From the NCBI RefSeq assembly GCF_008692785.1, contig NZ_VXJV01000006.1, positions 186,001 through 250,000 on the forward strand: a stretch of 64,000 bases of DNA, read 5' to 3'. The stretch comes from Salmonella enterica subsp. diarizonae (GTDB taxonomy: Bacteria; Pseudomonadota; Gammaproteobacteria; Enterobacterales; Enterobacteriaceae). Of the stretch, positions 31,785 through 42,796 are shown piece by piece (the first letter of the stretch is position 1; every line of letters starts with the position of its first letter). The notes beneath the pieces are model-generated. The model saw nothing but the letters and a program-made list of their open reading frames with translations. It had not been told where the DNA came from and ran no database searches. The position numbers were made by a program, and so were the translations under genes.

Positions 31785-31913
31785 TACCTCTCTGGCGGTA
31801 GGCATCTACCGCCAAAATTGCGCTAAATCAATCTCCCTGCAAATTATGGCAGAAATCCCTTTTATCCCTTTGTTCACAGGCATAACCTTAAACATGTATA
31901 TTAAATATAACTT
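31785..31913 (+). promoter_or_regulatory. hcp control region: NarL/P-like, FNR-like and NsrR-like sites
   Basis: Three sites line up. TACCTCT-CT-GGCGGTA (31785-31800) is a partial 7-2-7 NarL/NarP element. TTGCGCTAAATCAA (31818-31831) fits FNR TTGAT-N4-ATCAA with two mismatches. A 23-bp inverted repeat starting AACATGTATATT (31891-31913) resembles the NsrR operator (consensus halves AAGATGCATTT). CATAAC (31881-31886) is a possible -10, so NsrR would sit at the start point. A 9-bp hairpin (31793-31814) overlaps the first site and may end lysO. Confidence 0.7.
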
Positions 31914-31927
31914 TAAAGGGTGTGACC

Positions 31928-33580
31928 ATGTTTTGTGTGCAATGTGAACAAACCATCCGTACGCCAGCCGGAAACGGCTGCTCCTACGCGCAGGGAATGT
32001 GCGGTAAAACGGCTGAAACGTCCGATCTGCAGGATCTGCTGATTGCGGCCTTGCAGGGTTTGTCTGCCTGGGCGGCGAAAGCCCGTGAATATGGCATCAT
32101 TAATCACGACGTTGATAGCTTTGCACCGCGCGCGTTTTTCTCCACGCTGACCAACGTTAACTTCGACTCTCCGCGTATCGCCGGCTACGCCCGTGACGCT
32201 ATCGCCATGCGTGAAGCATTGAAAGCCCAGTGCCTGAGCGTGGATGCCAATGCGTATTGCGACAATCCGATGGCTAATCTGCAACTGGTTAGCGACGATC
32301 TGGGCGAGCTGCAACGTCAGGCGGTAGAATTTACCCCGAATAAAGATAAAGCCGCCATTGGCGAGAACATCCTCGGCCTGCGTCTGCTGTGCCTGTACGG
32401 TCTGAAAGGCGCGGCGGCTTACATGGAGCACGCGCACGTTCTTGGGAAGTCAGACAACGATATCTACACCCAGTACCACAAAATCATGGCCTGGCTAGGC
32501 ACCTGGCCTGCCGACATGAACGCGCTGCTGGAGTGCGCAATGGAAATCGGTCAGATGAACTTTAAAGTGATGAGCATTCTGGATGCCGGTGAAACCAGCA
32601 AATATGGACACCCGACGCCGACTCAGGTCAACGTCAAAGCGACTGAAGGCAAGTGCATTCTGATCTCCGGTCACGATCTGAAAGATCTCTACAACCTGCT
32701 GGAGCAGACCGAAGGCACCGGCGTTAACGTCTATACTCACGGTGAAATGCTGCCCGCACATGGCTATCCGGAATTGCGTAAATTCAAGCATCTGATCGGT
32801 AACTACGGCAGCGGCTGGCAGAATCAGCAGGTCGAGTTCGCCCGCTTCCCTGGCCCAATCGTGATGACCTCGAACTGCATTATCGACCCGACCGTGGGCA
32901 GCTATGACGACCGTATCTGGACCCGTAGCATCGTCGGCTGGCCGGGCGTTAGCCATCTTGAAGGCGACGACTTCGGGCCGGTAATCGCCCAGGCGCAGCA
33001 GATGGCGGGCTTCCCGTATAGCGAAATCCCGCATCTCATCACCGTCGGTTTTGGCCGTCAGACCCTGCTCGGCGCTGCCGATACGCTGATCGATCTGGTC
33101 AGTCGTAAAAAACTGCACCACATCTTTCTGGTCGGCGGCTGTGACGGCGCGCGCGGCGAGCGCAACTACTTTACCGATTTCGCCACCAGCGTACCGGATG
33201 ACTGCCTGATCCTGACTCTGGCGTGCGGTAAATACCGTTTCAACAAACTGGAGTTTGGCGACATCGAAGGGCTGCCGCGTTTGGTCGATGCCGGTCAGTG
33301 TAACGATGCTTACTCCGCGATTATCCTGGCGGTGACGCTGGCGGAAAAACTGGGCTGCGGCGTAAACGATCTGCCGCTATCACTGGTGCTCTCATGGTTT
33401 GAGCAGAAAGCGATCGTTATTCTGCTGACGCTGCTGTCATTAGGCGTGAAAAATATTGTCACCGGTCCGACCGCGCCGGGCTTCTTCACGCCGGATCTGC
33501 TGGCTATCCTCAACGAGAAGTTCGGTCTGCGTTCCGTGACCACCGTTGAAGAAGACATGAAGCAATTGCTGAGCGCGTAA
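31928..33580 (+). CDS. hcp: Hybrid-cluster protein Hcp
   Basis: Iron-sulfur protein (550 aa) with a 4Fe-2S-2O hybrid cluster; in enteric bacteria it is a high-affinity nitric oxide reductase and a protein S-nitrosylating factor during anaerobic nitrate growth. N-terminal cluster cysteines C3, C6, C18 and C25 (C-x2-C-x11-C-x6-C) are the enterobacterial type. Hybrid-cluster ligands lie in the C-terminal half, for example GGCDGARGE and [15 protein letters not shown] 31928 is preferred over GTG 31922. hcr follows 11 bases later with its ribosome-binding site at the hcp stop. Confidence 0.97.
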   Translation: MFCVQCEQTIRTPAGNGCSYAQGMCGKTAETSDLQDLLIAALQGLSAWAAKAREYGIINHDVDSFAPRAFFSTLTNVNFDSPRIAGYARDAIAMREALKAQCLSVDANAYCDNPMANLQLVSDDLGELQRQAVEFTPNKDKAAIGENILGLRLLCLYGLKGAAAYMEHAHVLGKSDNDIYTQYHKIMAWLGTWPADMNALLECAMEIGQMNFKVMSILDAGETSKYGHPTPTQVNVKATEGKCILISGHDLKDLYNLLEQTEGTGVNVYTHGEMLPAHGYPELRKFKHLIGNYGSGWQNQQVEFARFPGPIVMTSNCIIDPTVGSYDDRIWTRSIVGWPGVSHLEGDDFGPVIAQAQQMAGFPYSEIPHLITVGFGRQTLLGAADTLIDLVSRKKLHHIFLVGGCDGARGERNYFTDFATSVPDDCLILTLACGKYRFNKLEFGDIEGLPRLVDAGQCNDAYSAIILAVTLAEKLGCGVNDLPLSLVLSWFEQKAIVILLTLLSLGVKNIVTGPTAPGFFTPDLLAILNEKFGLRSVTTVEEDMKQLLSA

Positions 33581-33591
33581 GGAGGTCAATG

Positions 33592-34560
33592 ATGACGATG
33601 CCAGCCTCACAATGTCCCTGGCGAATGCAGGTGCATCACATCCGCCAGGAGACACCAGATGTATGGACGATTGCGCTATTATGCCATGACTACTACCCTT
33701 ACCGCGCCGGGCAGTATGCGCTGGTGAGCGTACGTAACTCAGCGGAAACGCTGCGCGCCTACACCCTTTCATCTACGCCGGGCGTCAGTGAATATATTAC
33801 GCTGACCGTTCGTCGGATTAAAGATGGCACGGGTTCACAGTGGTTGACCCATGACATCAAGCGCGGTGATTACATCTGGCTGTCTGATGCAATGGGCGAT
33901 TTTACCTGTGACGATAAAACAGAAGATAAGTTTCTGCTACTCGCCGCCGGTTGTGGCGTGACGCCAATCATGTCGATGCGTCGCTGGCTGGCGAAATACC
34001 GCCCGCAGGCCGACGTACAGGTCATTTTTAACGTCCGCTCGCCGGAAGATGTGATTTTCGCCGACGAGTGGCGGCAGTACCCGGTCACGCTAGTGGCGGA
34101 AAATCATGCCACGGAAGGTTTTGTTGCGGGCCGTCTGACCACGGAATTGTTACAGCGCGTACCGGATTTGGCGTCGCGCACCATCATGACCTGCGGCCCG
34201 GCGCCCTATATGGATTTCGTCGAACAGGAAGTGAAAGCACTTGGCCTAACGCGCTTCTTTAAAGAGAAGTTCTTCACTCCGGTGGCGGAAACAGCAACCA
34301 GCGGCCTGAAATTCACCAAACTACAGCCAGCGCAGGAATTTTATGCCCCGGTCGGTACTACGCTGTTGGAGGCGCTGGAGAGTAATAAAGTACCGGTTGC
34401 CGCTGCCTGCCGGGCAGGCGTTTGCGGCTGCTGTAAAACCAAAGTCGTTTCCGGCGACTATACGGTGAGCAGCACCATGACGCTGAGCGAGGCGGAGATC
34501 GCCGAAGGTTACGTACTGGCCTGCTCCTGCCATCCGCAGGGCGATCTTGTTCTCGCATAA
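33592..34560 (+). CDS. hcr: NADH oxidoreductase Hcr
   Basis: Electron donor (322 aa) for Hcp. The N-terminal FAD domain has RAYTLSST (RxYS-type); the NAD domain has LLAAGCGVTPIMSM. The C-terminal [2Fe-2S] ferredoxin domain has CRAGVCGCC plus a last Cys in LACSCHP. Two ATGs adjoin (33589 and 33592); the second is six bases from GGAGG and the first only three, so the second is chosen. Operon hcp-hcr. Confidence 0.96.
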   Translation: MTMPASQCPWRMQVHHIRQETPDVWTIALLCHDYYPYRAGQYALVSVRNSAETLRAYTLSSTPGVSEYITLTVRRIKDGTGSQWLTHDIKRGDYIWLSDAMGDFTCDDKTEDKFLLLAAGCGVTPIMSMRRWLAKYRPQADVQVIFNVRSPEDVIFADEWRQYPVTLVAENHATEGFVAGRLTTELLQRVPDLASRTIMTCGPAPYMDFVEQEVKALGLTRFFKEKFFTPVAETATSGLKFTKLQPAQEFYAPVGTTLLEALESNKVPVAAACRAGVCGCCKTKVVSGDYTVSSTMTLSEAEIAEGYVLACSCHPQGDLVLA

Positions 34561-34580
34561 TCGGTAAACGTTCCATCATA

Positions 34581-34608
34581 GGCCCGGTAAGCGTTAGCGC
34601 CACCGGGC
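34581..34608. repeat. REP-like palindrome after hcr
   Basis: GCCCGGT ... ACCGGGC with a 13-base centre (AAGCGTTAGCGCC) forms a REP/BIME-type hairpin 20 bases after hcr; it may protect or end the hcp-hcr mRNA. Confidence 0.75.
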
Positions 34609-34677
34609 GATTTGCCGCTCGCTTCATCCTTTCGCTCCTCTCTCTCCGCCAAAGAAAAACGTCATCGCCATCTTCAA

Positions 34678-34685
34678 CTAAACTT
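34678..34685 (+). promoter_or_regulatory. poxB -10 element of sigma-S type
   Basis: CTAAACTT resembles the sigma-S extended -10 CTAYACTT. poxB transcription by sigma-S in stationary phase is established in E. coli. Confidence 0.6.
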
Positions 34686-34719
34686 GTAACCGTTATCACA
34701 TTTAAGGAGATGGAAAACC

Positions 34720-36438
34720 ATGAAACAAACCGTTGCCGCTTTTATCGCCAAAACGCTGGAACAGGCTGGCATAAAACGAATCTGGGGCGTCACTGGCGAC
34801 TCCCTGAACGGCCTGAGCGATAGTCTTAATCGTATGGGAACCATTGAATGGATGCCAACCCGCCACGAAGAGGTCGCCGCTTTCGCCGCCGGCGCGGAAG
34901 CGCAGCTTACCGGCGAGCTGGCGGTATGCGCCGGCTCATGCGGCCCCGGCAACCTGCACCTGATCAATGGCCTGTTTGACTGCCACCGTAACCACGTCCC
35001 TGTTCTGGCGATCGCCGCCCATATTCCGTCCAGTGAAATCGGCAGTGGTTATTTCCAGGAGACCCACCCGCAGGAGTTGTTCCGTGAATGCAGCCACTAT
35101 TGCGAGTTGGTTTCCAGCCCGGAGCAGATCCCGCAGGTACTCGCCATCGCCATGCGCAAAGCGGTGCTAAACCGCGGCGTCTCCGTGGTGGTACTTCCGG
35201 GCGACGTGGCGCTAAAACCCGCGCCTGAAAACGCCGTCACCCACTGGTATCATGCCCCGCACCCCCTCGTCACGCCGGCGGAGGAAGAGCTGAAAAAACT
35301 GGCGCAACTGCTGCGCTACTCCAGCAATATCGCATTGATGTGCGGTAGCGGCTGCGCGGGCGCGCATGAGGAGTTGGTCGAGTTTGCGGCAAAACTAAAA
35401 GCGCCAATCATTCATGCCCTGCGTGGCAAAGAGTACGTTGAGTATGATAACCCTTATGATGTGGGAATGACGGGCCTGATTGGCTTCTCTTCTGGCTTCC
35501 ACACCATGATGAACGCCGATACGCTCATCCTGCTCGGCACCCAGTTTCCCTATCGCGCCTTTTATCCGAGCGATGCCAAAATCATTCAGATTGACATCAA
35601 CCCAGGCAGTATTGGCGCCCATAGCAAAGTCGACATGGCGCTGGTGGGCGATATTAAAGCCACGCTTCACACTCTGCTGCCGCTGGTGGAAGAAAAAAGC
35701 GATCGTAAATTCCTCGATAAAGCTCTGGAGCACTATCGGGACGCCCGTAAGGGGCTGGATGACTTAGCCAAACTCAGCGATAAAGCCATCCACCCGCAAT
35801 ATCTGGCGCAACAAATTAGCCATTTCGCCGCTGACGACGCCATTTTTACCTGCGATGTCGGTACGCCGACCGTCTGGGCGGCCCGCTATCTAAAAATGAA
35901 CGGCAAGCGCCGCCTGCTGGGCTCGTTTAACCACGGGTCAATGGCCAACGCCATGCCGCAAGCGCTCGGCGCTCAGGCCACCGCGCCTGGCCGTCAGGTT
36001 ATCGCGATGTGCGGCGATGGCGGCTTCAGTATGCTGATGGGCGATTTTCTCTCGGTGGTACAGATGAAGCTGCCGGTAAAAATCGTGGTCTTTAATAACA
36101 GCGTGCTGGGCTTTGTGGCGATGGAAATGAAAGCCGGCGGCTACCTTACCGACGGTACGGAACTGCACGACACCAATTTCGCGCGTATCGCCGAAGCCTG
36201 CGGCATTACTGGTATTCGCGTGGAAAAAGCCGCAGACGTGGACGGAGCGCTACAGCGCGCGTTTTCCATCGACGGCCCGGTACTGGTTGACGTGGTCGTG
36301 GCAAAAGAAGAGCTGGCGATCCCGCCACAGATCAAACTGGAACAAGCTAAAGGATTTAGCCTGTACATGCTACGCGCCATTATTAGCGGCCGCGGCGATG
36401 AAGTGATCGAACTGGCGAAAACGAACTGGCTAAGGTAA
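34720..36438 (+). CDS. poxB: Pyruvate dehydrogenase (quinone), pyruvate oxidase
   Basis: Peripheral membrane flavoprotein (572 aa) that decarboxylates pyruvate to acetate and CO2 and passes electrons to ubiquinone. It has the thiamine-diphosphate fold: catalytic Glu in [18 protein letters not shown]-binding middle domain, and the ThDP motif [12 protein letters not shown] ... VVFNNS in the C-terminal third. The C-terminal ~23 residues are the lipid-binding amphipathic peptide. AAGGAG precedes the ATG. Heads poxB-ltaE-ybjT. Confidence 0.97.
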   Translation: MKQTVAAFIAKTLEQAGIKRIWGVTGDSLNGLSDSLNRMGTIEWMPTRHEEVAAFAAGAEAQLTGELAVCAGSCGPGNLHLINGLFDCHRNHVPVLAIAAHIPSSEIGSGYFQETHPQELFRECSHYCELVSSPEQIPQVLAIAMRKAVLNRGVSVVVLPGDVALKPAPENAVTHWYHAPHPLVTPAEEELKKLAQLLRYSSNIALMCGSGCAGAHEELVEFAAKLKAPIIHALRGKEYVEYDNPYDVGMTGLIGFSSGFHTMMNADTLILLGTQFPYRAFYPSDAKIIQIDINPGSIGAHSKVDMALVGDIKATLHTLLPLVEEKSDRKFLDKALEHYRDARKGLDDLAKLSDKAIHPQYLAQQISHFAADDAIFTCDVGTPTVWAARYLKMNGKRRLLGSFNHGSMANAMPQALGAQATAPGRQVIAMCGDGGFSMLMGDFLSVVQMKLPVKIVVFNNSVLGFVAMEMKAGGYLTDGTELHDTNFARIAEACGITGIRVEKAADVDGALQRAFSIDGPVLVDVVVAKEELAIPPQIKLEQAKGFSLYMLRAIISGRGDEVIELAKTNWLR

Positions 36439-36476
36439 AACAGTGCACATCACCTTTTAAAATCCAGGGATGTGCC

Positions 36477-37478
36477 ATGATTGATTTACGCAGTGATACC
36501 GTTACCCGACCGGGCCGCGCCATGCTTGAGGCTATGATGGCCGCCCCGGTCGGGGACGACGTATACGGCGATGACCCTACCGTTAACGACCTTCAGCACT
36601 ATGCTGCCGACCTTTCCGGCAAAGAAGCGGCGCTTTTTTTACCCACCGGCACCCAGGCCAATCTGGTCGCTCTGCTTAGCCATTGTGAACGCGGCGAAGA
36701 GTATATCGTCGGTCAGGGCGCGCATAATTATCTCTATGAAGCTGGCGGCGCTGCGGTACTCGGCAGCATTCAGCCGCAACCCATCGATGCCGCCGCAGAC
36801 GGCACGCTGCCGCTGGAGACCGTGGCGGCGAAGATTAAAGCGGATGACATCCACTTCGCGCGCACGCGCTTGCTCAGTCTGGAAAATACGCATAATGGGA
36901 AAGTGCTGCCGCGTGCGTATCTGAAAGACGCCTGGACGTTTACCCGTGAACGTGGGCTGGCACTGCACGTTGACGGCGCCCGAATTTTTAACGCGGTGGT
37001 CGCCTACGGCTGTGAGCTAAAAGAGATTACGCAGTACTGCGACTCTTTTACCATCTGCCTGTCAAAAGGTCTCGGGACGCCGGTCGGTTCGCTGCTGGTC
37101 GGCAACCGCGACTACATTAAACGCGCGACGCGCTGGCGTAAAATGGTCGGCGGCGGAATGCGTCAGGCAGGGATTCTGGCAGCGGCCGGACTGTATGCGC
37201 TAAAGCATAACGTAACGCGCCTGCAAGAGGATCATGATAACGCCGCCTGGCTGGCGCAGCAGCTTCGCGAAGCGGGCGCGGAGGTCATGCGCCACGAAAC
37301 GAATATGCTATTTGTTCGCGTTGGCGAAGCACAAGCCGCCGCGCTTGGCGACTATTTGCGGGAACGGAATATCCTGATTAACGCCGCGCCGATTGTGCGT
37401 CTGGTAACGCATCTGGATGTCTCTCGCGAGCAGCTTGTCAACGTCGTCGCCCACTGGCGCGCCTTTTTAGCCCGCTAA
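36477..37478 (+). CDS. ltaE: Low-specificity L-threonine aldolase
   Basis: PLP enzyme (333 aa) that cleaves L-allo-threonine and L-threonine to glycine and acetaldehyde. Fold type I features: [12 protein letters not shown] at the N-terminus, [11 protein letters not shown] in the cofactor-binding region, [13 protein letters not shown] with the PLP-ring Asp, and the Schiff-base Lys in [13 protein letters not shown] (about residue 197). Starts 39 bases after poxB. Confidence 0.96.
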   Translation: MIDLRSDTVTRPGRAMLEAMMAAPVGDDVYGDDPTVNDLQHYAADLSGKEAALFLPTGTQANLVALLSHCERGEEYIVGQGAHNYLYEAGGAAVLGSIQPQPIDAAADGTLPLETVAAKIKADDIHFARTRLLSLENTHNGKVLPRAYLKDAWTFTRERGLALHVDGARIFNAVVAYGCELKEITQYCDSFTICLSKGLGTPVGSLLVGNRDYIKRATRWRKMVGGGMRQAGILAAAGLYALKHNVTRLQEDHDNAAWLAQQLREAGAEVMRHETNMLFVRVGEAQAAALGDYLRERNILINAAPIVRLVTHLDVSREQLVNVVAHWRAFLAR

Positions 37479-37488
37479 GGAGAGCAAC

Positions 37489-38922
37489 GTGGCGCAACGC
37501 ATTCTGGTTCTCGGCGCCAGCGGCTATATCGGCCAGCACCTGGTCTTTGCGCTAAGTCAGCAAGGGTATCAGGTGCGGGCAGCGGCGCGGCGCGTCGAAC
37601 GTCTGGAAAAACAGCGCCTTGCCAACGTCAGTTGTCATAAGGTCGATCTGCACTGGCCGGAGAATTTACCCGCGCTGCTTCGCGACATTGATACCGTTTA
37701 CTATCTGGTACACGGCATGGGGGAAGGCGGCGATTTTATCGCCCATGAGCGCCAGGCGGCGCTCAATGTGCGCGACGCGCTGCGCCAGATGCCGGTTAAA
37801 CAACTTATTTTCCTCAGTTCATTGCAGGCACCGGAGCATGAGCAATCCGATCACCTGCGCGCCCGCCAGCTTACGGCTGACACGCTGCGCGACGCGGGCG
37901 TACCGGTGACGGAATTACGCGCCGGGATCATCGTCGGTGCAGGCTCCGCCGCCTTCGAAGTCATGCGTGACATGGTTTACAACCTGCCAATACTCACGCC
38001 GCCACGCTGGGTGCGTTCGCGCACCACGCCTATCGCCCTGGAAAATTTACTCAACTACCTGGTCGGCTTACTGAACCATCCCGCGTGCGAGCACCGCATT
38101 CTGGAAGCCGCCGGGCCGCAGGTATTAAGCTATCAGCAGCAGTTTGAACGTTTTATGGCGGTCAGCGGTAAACGGCGTCCGCTGATCCCGGTTCCTTTTC
38201 CGACCCGCTGGATTTCGGTCTGGTTTTTAAACGTCATTACCTCCGTGCCGCCGACTACCGCAAAAGCGTTAATCCAGGGGCTAAGGCACGATTTGCTGGC
38301 CGATGACGCCGCGTTAAAAACGTTGATCCCCCAAACGCTTATCACCTTTGACGACGCTGTTCGCCGCACGCTGAAAGAAGAAGAAAAACTGGTGAACTCC
38401 AGCGACTGGGGCTACGACGCGCTGGCCTTCGCCCGCTGGCGTCCCGAATACGGCTATTTTCCAAAGCAGGCGGGCTTTACCGCGCAGACTCCGGCCAGCC
38501 TATCGGCGCTGTGGCAGGTCGTAAACCGGCTGGGCGGCAAAGAGGGCTATTTTTTCGGCAATATTTTGTGGAAGACGCGCGCCGCGATGGACCGTCTGGT
38601 GGGGCATAAACTGGCGAAAGGCCGCCCGTCGCATCCCTTTCTCAAGCCTGGCGATACGGTAGATAGCTGGAAAGTGATCATTGTCGAACCAGAAAAACAG
38701 CTCACGCTCTTGTTTGGCATGAAAGCGCCGGGTCTGGGGCGGCTTAGCTTCACGCTGCACGATAAAGGCCGCTATCGCGAAATTGACGTGCGCGCCTGGT
38801 GGCATCCACACGGAATGCCGGGCCTGATTTACTGGCTACTGATGATCCCGGCGCACCTGTTTATTTTCCGGGGAATGGCAAAGCGTATTGCCAGACTTGC
38901 AGAACAAATCACAGAAAAATGA
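37489..38922 (+). CDS. ybjT: NAD(P)-binding protein YbjT (DUF2867)
   Basis: Atypical SDR (477 aa): a Rossmann domain with [13 protein letters not shown] at the N-terminus (dinucleotide motif GxxGxxG), then a C-terminal DUF2867 domain (about 320-477) ending in a hydrophobic helix ([15 protein letters not shown]). Probably membrane-associated; substrate unknown. GTG start at 37489, with AGGAGAG four bases upstream, 11 bases from the ltaE stop. Confidence 0.92.
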   Translation: MAQRILVLGASGYIGQHLVFALSQQGYQVRAAARRVERLEKQRLANVSCHKVDLHWPENLPALLRDIDTVYYLVHGMGEGGDFIAHERQAALNVRDALRQMPVKQLIFLSSLQAPEHEQSDHLRARQLTADTLRDAGVPVTELRAGIIVGAGSAAFEVMRDMVYNLPILTPPRWVRSRTTPIALENLLNYLVGLLNHPACEHRILEAAGPQVLSYQQQFERFMAVSGKRRPLIPVPFPTRWISVWFLNVITSVPPTTAKALIQGLRHDLLADDAALKTLIPQTLITFDDAVRRTLKEEEKLVNSSDWGYDALAFARWRPEYGYFPKQAGFTAQTPASLSALWQVVNRLGGKEGYFFGNILWKTRAAMDRLVGHKLAKGRPSHPFLKPGDTVDSWKVIIVEPEKQLTLLFGMKAPGLGRLSFTLHDKGRYREIDVRAWWHPHGMPGLIYWLLMIPAHLFIFRGMAKRIARLAEQITEK

Positions 38923-39017
38923 GAAAAACTTGCTGTATTCTTTCATGTTTCCCATTGCATACAGACGTAATTCACGGAAGAATGCGCACGACGGTTTATT
39001 AAACACAGTGGATTGAT

Positions 39018-40031
39018 ATGAAGGTACTGGTTACCGGCGCCACCAGCGGCTTAGGTCGAAACGCGGTTGAATTTTTGCGCAATAAAGGCATCAGCGTCAG
39101 AGCGACGGGTCGCAATGAAGCGATGGGTAAGTTGCTTGAAAAAATGGGCGCGGAATTCGTCCATGCGGACTTAACCGAACTGGTCTCCTCACAGGCTAAG
39201 GTGATGCTCGCCGGAATCGACACGTTGTGGCACTGCTCCAGCTTTACCTCGCCCTGGGGAACCCAACAAGCTTTCGATCTGGCGAATGTTCGCGCCACTC
39301 GCCGTCTGGGTGAATGGGCAGTCGCCTGGGGTGTGCGTAATTTTATTCATATCTCCTCTCCCTCGCTCTATTTTGATTACCACCATCACCGTGATATCAA
39401 AGAAGATTTCCGTCCACATCGGTTTGCTAATGAGTTCGCCCGCAGCAAAGCCGCCGGCGAAGAGGTGATTAATCTGCTGGCGCAGGCCAATCCGCAAACA
39501 CGTTTTACGGTATTGCGTCCGCAAAGCCTGTTTGGCCCGCACGATAAAGTATTTATCCCGCGTCTGGCGCATATGATGCACCATTACGGTAGCGTCTTAT
39601 TACCGCACGGGGGCAGCGCGCTGGTCGATATGACCTATTATGAAAATGCGATCCACGCCATGTGGCTGGCCAGCCTGCCGGGTTGCGATCATCTGCCTTC
39701 TGGCCGCGCTTATAACATCACTAACGGTGAAAATCGCACCTTACGCAGCATCGTACAAAAGTTAATTGATGAACTCACTATCGACTGCCGCATTCGCTCT
39801 GTGCCTTACCCGATGCTGGATATGATCGCCCGCAGTATGGAGCGCTTCGGCAAAAAATCCGCCAAAGAGCCCCCGCTAACGCATTATGGCGTGTCAAAAC
39901 TGAATTTTGACTTTACGCTCGATACGACTCGCGCGCAGGACGAACTGGGCTACCAGCCCATCGTCACGCTGGACGAAGGCATTGAGCGCACCGCCGCCTG
40001 GCTGCGCGATCACGGAAATTTACCGCGTTAA
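39018..40031 (+). CDS. ybjS: NAD-dependent epimerase/dehydratase family protein YbjS
   Basis: Extended SDR (337 aa) with N-terminal [14 protein letters not shown] and substrate-domain pattern [14 protein letters not shown], resembling 3-beta-hydroxysteroid dehydrogenase/epimerase relatives. Natural substrate not known. A 95-bp gap separates it from ybjT, so it may be in the same transcript or have its own promoter. Its stop overlaps the stop of convergent amiD by four bases. Confidence 0.9.
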   Translation: MKVLVTGATSGLGRNAVEFLRNKGISVRATGRNEAMGKLLEKMGAEFVHADLTELVSSQAKVMLAGIDTLWHCSSFTSPWGTQQAFDLANVRATRRLGEWAVAWGVRNFIHISSPSLYFDYHHHRDIKEDFRPHRFANEFARSKAAGEEVINLLAQANPQTRFTVLRPQSLFGPHDKVFIPRLAHMMHHYGSVLLPHGGSALVDMTYYENAIHAMWLASLPGCDHLPSGRAYNITNGENRTLRSIVQKLIDELTIDCRIRSVPYPMLDMIARSMERFGKKSAKEPPLTHYGVSKLNFDFTLDTTRAQDELGYQPIVTLDEGIERTAAWLRDHGNLPR

Positions 40032-40858
40032 TCCTGGCCGTACTTCTCCAGTAATGCTTCGGCAATCGCCTGCGTTTCGGCATCTGCGATACCGTTCCAT
40101 TGCGCCGGACGGAAGTGCATCTGGAACGCCATAATCACCCGTTGCTGCTCGCGCGCCGTCATATCGGCTTTGACTTCATAGCCATAGCGCGAGAGTAACG
40201 CAAGCATCGTTGCGGTATCGACTGGCGTATACGGCGCGCGTCCGGCCAGATAAAACGCCACACGCTGGGCGTCAGGCCAGGCGCCAATACCCTGCGCCGC
40301 CAACTCGCGCCACGGGAAGCGCGGGCCGGGATCATCTTTACGCTGCGGCGCGATATCCGCATGGGCCACCACGTTCTGCGGCTTGATGTCATAGCGCGCG
40401 ATAATGTCCTTCGCTAACGGAATTAATGCCTGAATTTGCGCGGATTCAAACGGCGCGAAAGATTTCACCCCGCCGGACATTCGCCAGCCGCGATTTTCCA
40501 GCTCAATGCCAATAGACGTATCATTGAGACGCGTGGCGCCTCGCCAGAAACTGACGCCCGCATGCCAGGCCTGATCCTGTTCCGGCACCAGTTGCCAGAT
40601 GCGCGGTTTACCGCCATATAATGGCGGGATCGCGGGAATCAGGTAATGCGAACTAACGTTGCGACCCGTTAACGTCGCCAGCGAAACGTCAAAGTTTTCC
40701 GCCGTATAGTGAATAACCAGGACTTTAATGCGCGGATAAGCCGCCTGCGCCCGATGTCGGGTATCAAGCTGATATCCGCCTTTGTCGATAATCCCTTTTT
40801 CGCTCGCGCAACCCGTTAGGAGCAACGCGAGACTGACCAGCCACAGTAGCGCTTTCAT
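40028..40858 (-). CDS. amiD: N-acetylmuramoyl-L-alanine amidase AmiD (lipoprotein)
   Basis: Zinc amidase (276 aa) anchored in the outer membrane that cleaves N-acetylmuramoyl and anhydro-muramoyl peptides. Lipobox LLTGC at residues 13-17; the amidase_2 domain has zinc His in [10 protein letters not shown] and VVAHADIAP with Asp in [10 protein letters not shown]; a C-terminal peptidoglycan-binding domain follows. Overlaps ybjQ by four bases (ATGA) and was once called ybjR. Confidence 0.95.
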
Positions 40859-41178
40859 CGGCGCGTTTTCACCGCCGTTCCGCTGACGCTGACCATGAGC
40901 ATACTGCCATCCTTGCCGACGGTTTCGTAATCAATATCAATGCCCACAACGGCATCGGCGCCCAACGCTTTAGCCTGCTCGCCAAGTTCCTGAAAAGCGA
41001 TTTCACGCGCTTTACGCAGCTCTTTCTCATACGCGCCGGAACGTCCGCCGACGATATCCCGAATGCCGGCGAAAAAATCGCGGAAAATATTAGCGCCTAA
41101 AATGGCTTCGCCCGTCACCACACCGCAATACTCTACGATGCTTTGTCCTTCCAGCGTTGGGGTAGTTGAAAACTGCAT
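40855..41178 (-). CDS. ybjQ: YbjQ family (UPF0145) protein
   Basis: Small conserved protein (107 aa), starting [20 protein letters not shown], of the UPF0145/YbjQ family that forms pentameric rings with a mixed alpha/beta fold. Function unknown. Contains a buried [14 protein letters not shown] core. First gene of ybjQ-amiD, divergent from ybjP. Gram-positive relatives have been linked to metal or redox stress, but nothing in this context shows a role. Confidence 0.92.
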
Positions 41179-41305
41179 AGTGAATCTCCCGGGTTAGCTA
41201 AGCACACGATCTCAAACGCATTATCAAGCTGATACGCTATCATTGAAAGGATATAATTGATTATCGTAGATCGGTTTTTGCTCGATCGCCTATAAGGAAA
41301 TCATC

Positions 41306-41821
41306 ATGCGCTATTCTAAACTCTCTTTGCTCATCCCGTGCGCGCTTCTGCTTAGCGCCTGTACGACCGTCACTCCCGCCTACAAAGATAATGGCCCGCG
41401 TATCGGCGCGTGTGTAGAAGGTGGCCCGGACAGCGTGGCTCAACAATTTTACGACTACCGTATTCAACACCACAGCAACGATATCACCGCGCTTCGCCCT
41501 TACTTGAGCGATAACCTGGCGAAATTGTTGACCGACGCCAGCCGCGATACGGAACACCGTCAGTTGATGAGCAGCGATCCGTTCTCCAGCCGCGCTACGC
41601 TGCCGGATAGCGCCAACGTCGCCAGCGCATCAACCATTCCGAACCGAGATGCGCGCAATATTCCTCTGCGGGTGGCGTTAAAACAGGGCGATCAAAGCTG
41701 GCAAGATGAAGTGCTTATGATTCACGAAGGCTCATGCTGGGTGATTGACGACGTTCGCTATCTGGGCGGAAATGTCCATGCCCCTGCCGGTACGCTACGC
41801 CAGTCGATAGAAAACCGTTAA
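41306..41821 (+). CDS. ybjP: Putative lipoprotein YbjP
   Basis: Predicted lipoprotein (171 aa). Signal peptide MRYSKLSLLIPCALLLSACT with lipobox LLSAC, Cys19. The mature domain (DUF3828) is about 150 residues with no catalytic motif that I recognise. AAGGAA lies seven bases before the ATG. The residue after the lipidated Cys is Thr, which predicts outer-membrane sorting through LolA. Confidence 0.9.
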   Translation: MRYSKLSLLIPCALLLSACTTVTPAYKDNGPRIGACVEGGPDSVAQQFYDYRIQHHSNDITALRPYLSDNLAKLLTDASRDTEHRQLMSSDPFSSRATLPDSANVASASTIPNRDARNIPLRVALKQGDQSWQDEVLMIHEGSCWVIDDVRYLGGNVHAPAGTLRQSIENR

Positions 41822-41956
41822 CAGACAGTATTCCCCGCTTCTGCACTCATAACCCCCGTAAATTGTCTGGCATTCTGCACGGAATGCCGACAATTCTTCT
41901 TACCGTCTATCCCTCCTGCTATTTTGTGCTATGTTTAGGGAAGAATGTGGGATATA

Positions 41957-41995
41957 TTTAACTTTTAACGCATAAATATTGCATAACTATTCTGT
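41957..41995 (+). promoter_or_regulatory. Putative ArgR operator upstream of artP
   Basis: Two 18-bp ARG-box-like halves, 41957-41974 (weak) and 41978-41995 (core TGCATAACTATTCT, 11 of 14 against TGAATAATTATTCA), are separated by 3 bp, the normal ArgR spacing. About 55 bp before artP. Confidence 0.6.
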
Positions 41996-42050
41996 CAAAG
42001 GTACTATCTGCGGCTTCAATAGCTATCAGACTGCCAGTATACGAGTGTCA

Positions 42051-42779
42051 ATGAGTATTCAATTAAACGGCATTAATTGCTTTTACGGCGCGCATCAGGC
42101 GCTGTTCGATATCACGCTGGATTGCCCCGAAGGCGAAACGCTGGTGTTGCTTGGCCCAAGCGGGGCGGGTAAAAGTTCGCTGCTGCGTGTACTCAATCTG
42201 CTTGAGATGCCGCGCTCCGGCACTCTGACTATCGCCGGGAACCATTTTGACTTTACGAAAACGCCGTCCGATAAGGCGATTCGTGAGCTGCGTCAAAATG
42301 TTGGAATGGTCTTTCAGCAATATAATCTTTGGCCGCATCTCACCGTTGTGCAGAATCTGATTGAAGCGCCCTGCCGCGTACTGGGTCTGACAAAAGATCA
42401 GGCGCTGGCGCGCGCAGAAAAGCTGCTGGAGCGTCTGCGTCTGAAGCCATATAGCGATCGTTATCCGTTGCACCTTTCCGGCGGTCAGCAGCAGCGCGTC
42501 GCGATTGCCCGCGCGCTGATGATGGAGCCGCAGGTGCTGCTGTTTGATGAACCGACCGCCGCGCTGGACCCGGAAATTACTGCTCAAATCGTCAGTATTA
42601 TTCATGAACTGGCAGAAACGAACATTACTCAGGTGATCGTTACGCATGAAGTCGAAGTGGCGCGTAAGACCGCCAGTCGTGTGATTTATATGGAAAATGG
42701 TCACATCGTCGAGCACGGTGATGCGGGTTGCTTTGCCCACCCTCAGACCGAAGCATTCAAAAACTATCTCTCTCACTAA
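42051..42779 (+). CDS. artP: Arginine ABC transporter ATPase ArtP
   Basis: ATP-binding subunit (242 aa) of the arginine importer. Walker [15 protein letters not shown]-loop [11 protein letters not shown], signature [15 protein letters not shown], Walker [14 protein letters not shown] and switch His in [11 protein letters not shown] at 42051 ([15 protein letters not shown]) gives the family length; an in-frame extension from 41979 runs through the operator and was rejected. First gene of artPIQM. Confidence 0.96.
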   Translation: MSIQLNGINCFYGAHQALFDITLDCPEGETLVLLGPSGAGKSSLLRVLNLLEMPRSGTLTIAGNHFDFTKTPSDKAIRELRQNVGMVFQQYNLWPHLTVVQNLIEAPCRVLGLTKDQALARAEKLLERLRLKPYSDRYPLHLSGGQQQRVAIARALMMEPQVLLFDEPTAALDPEITAQIVSIIHELAETNITQVIVTHEVEVARKTASRVIYMENGHIVEHGDAGCFAHPQTEAFKNYLSH

Positions 42780-42796
42780 GATTCGGGACAATGACA

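Noticed and set aside
41979-42050. N-terminal extension of artP
   Set aside because: The extension lies in the ArgR-like operator region; ATG 42051 gives the normal ArtP length.
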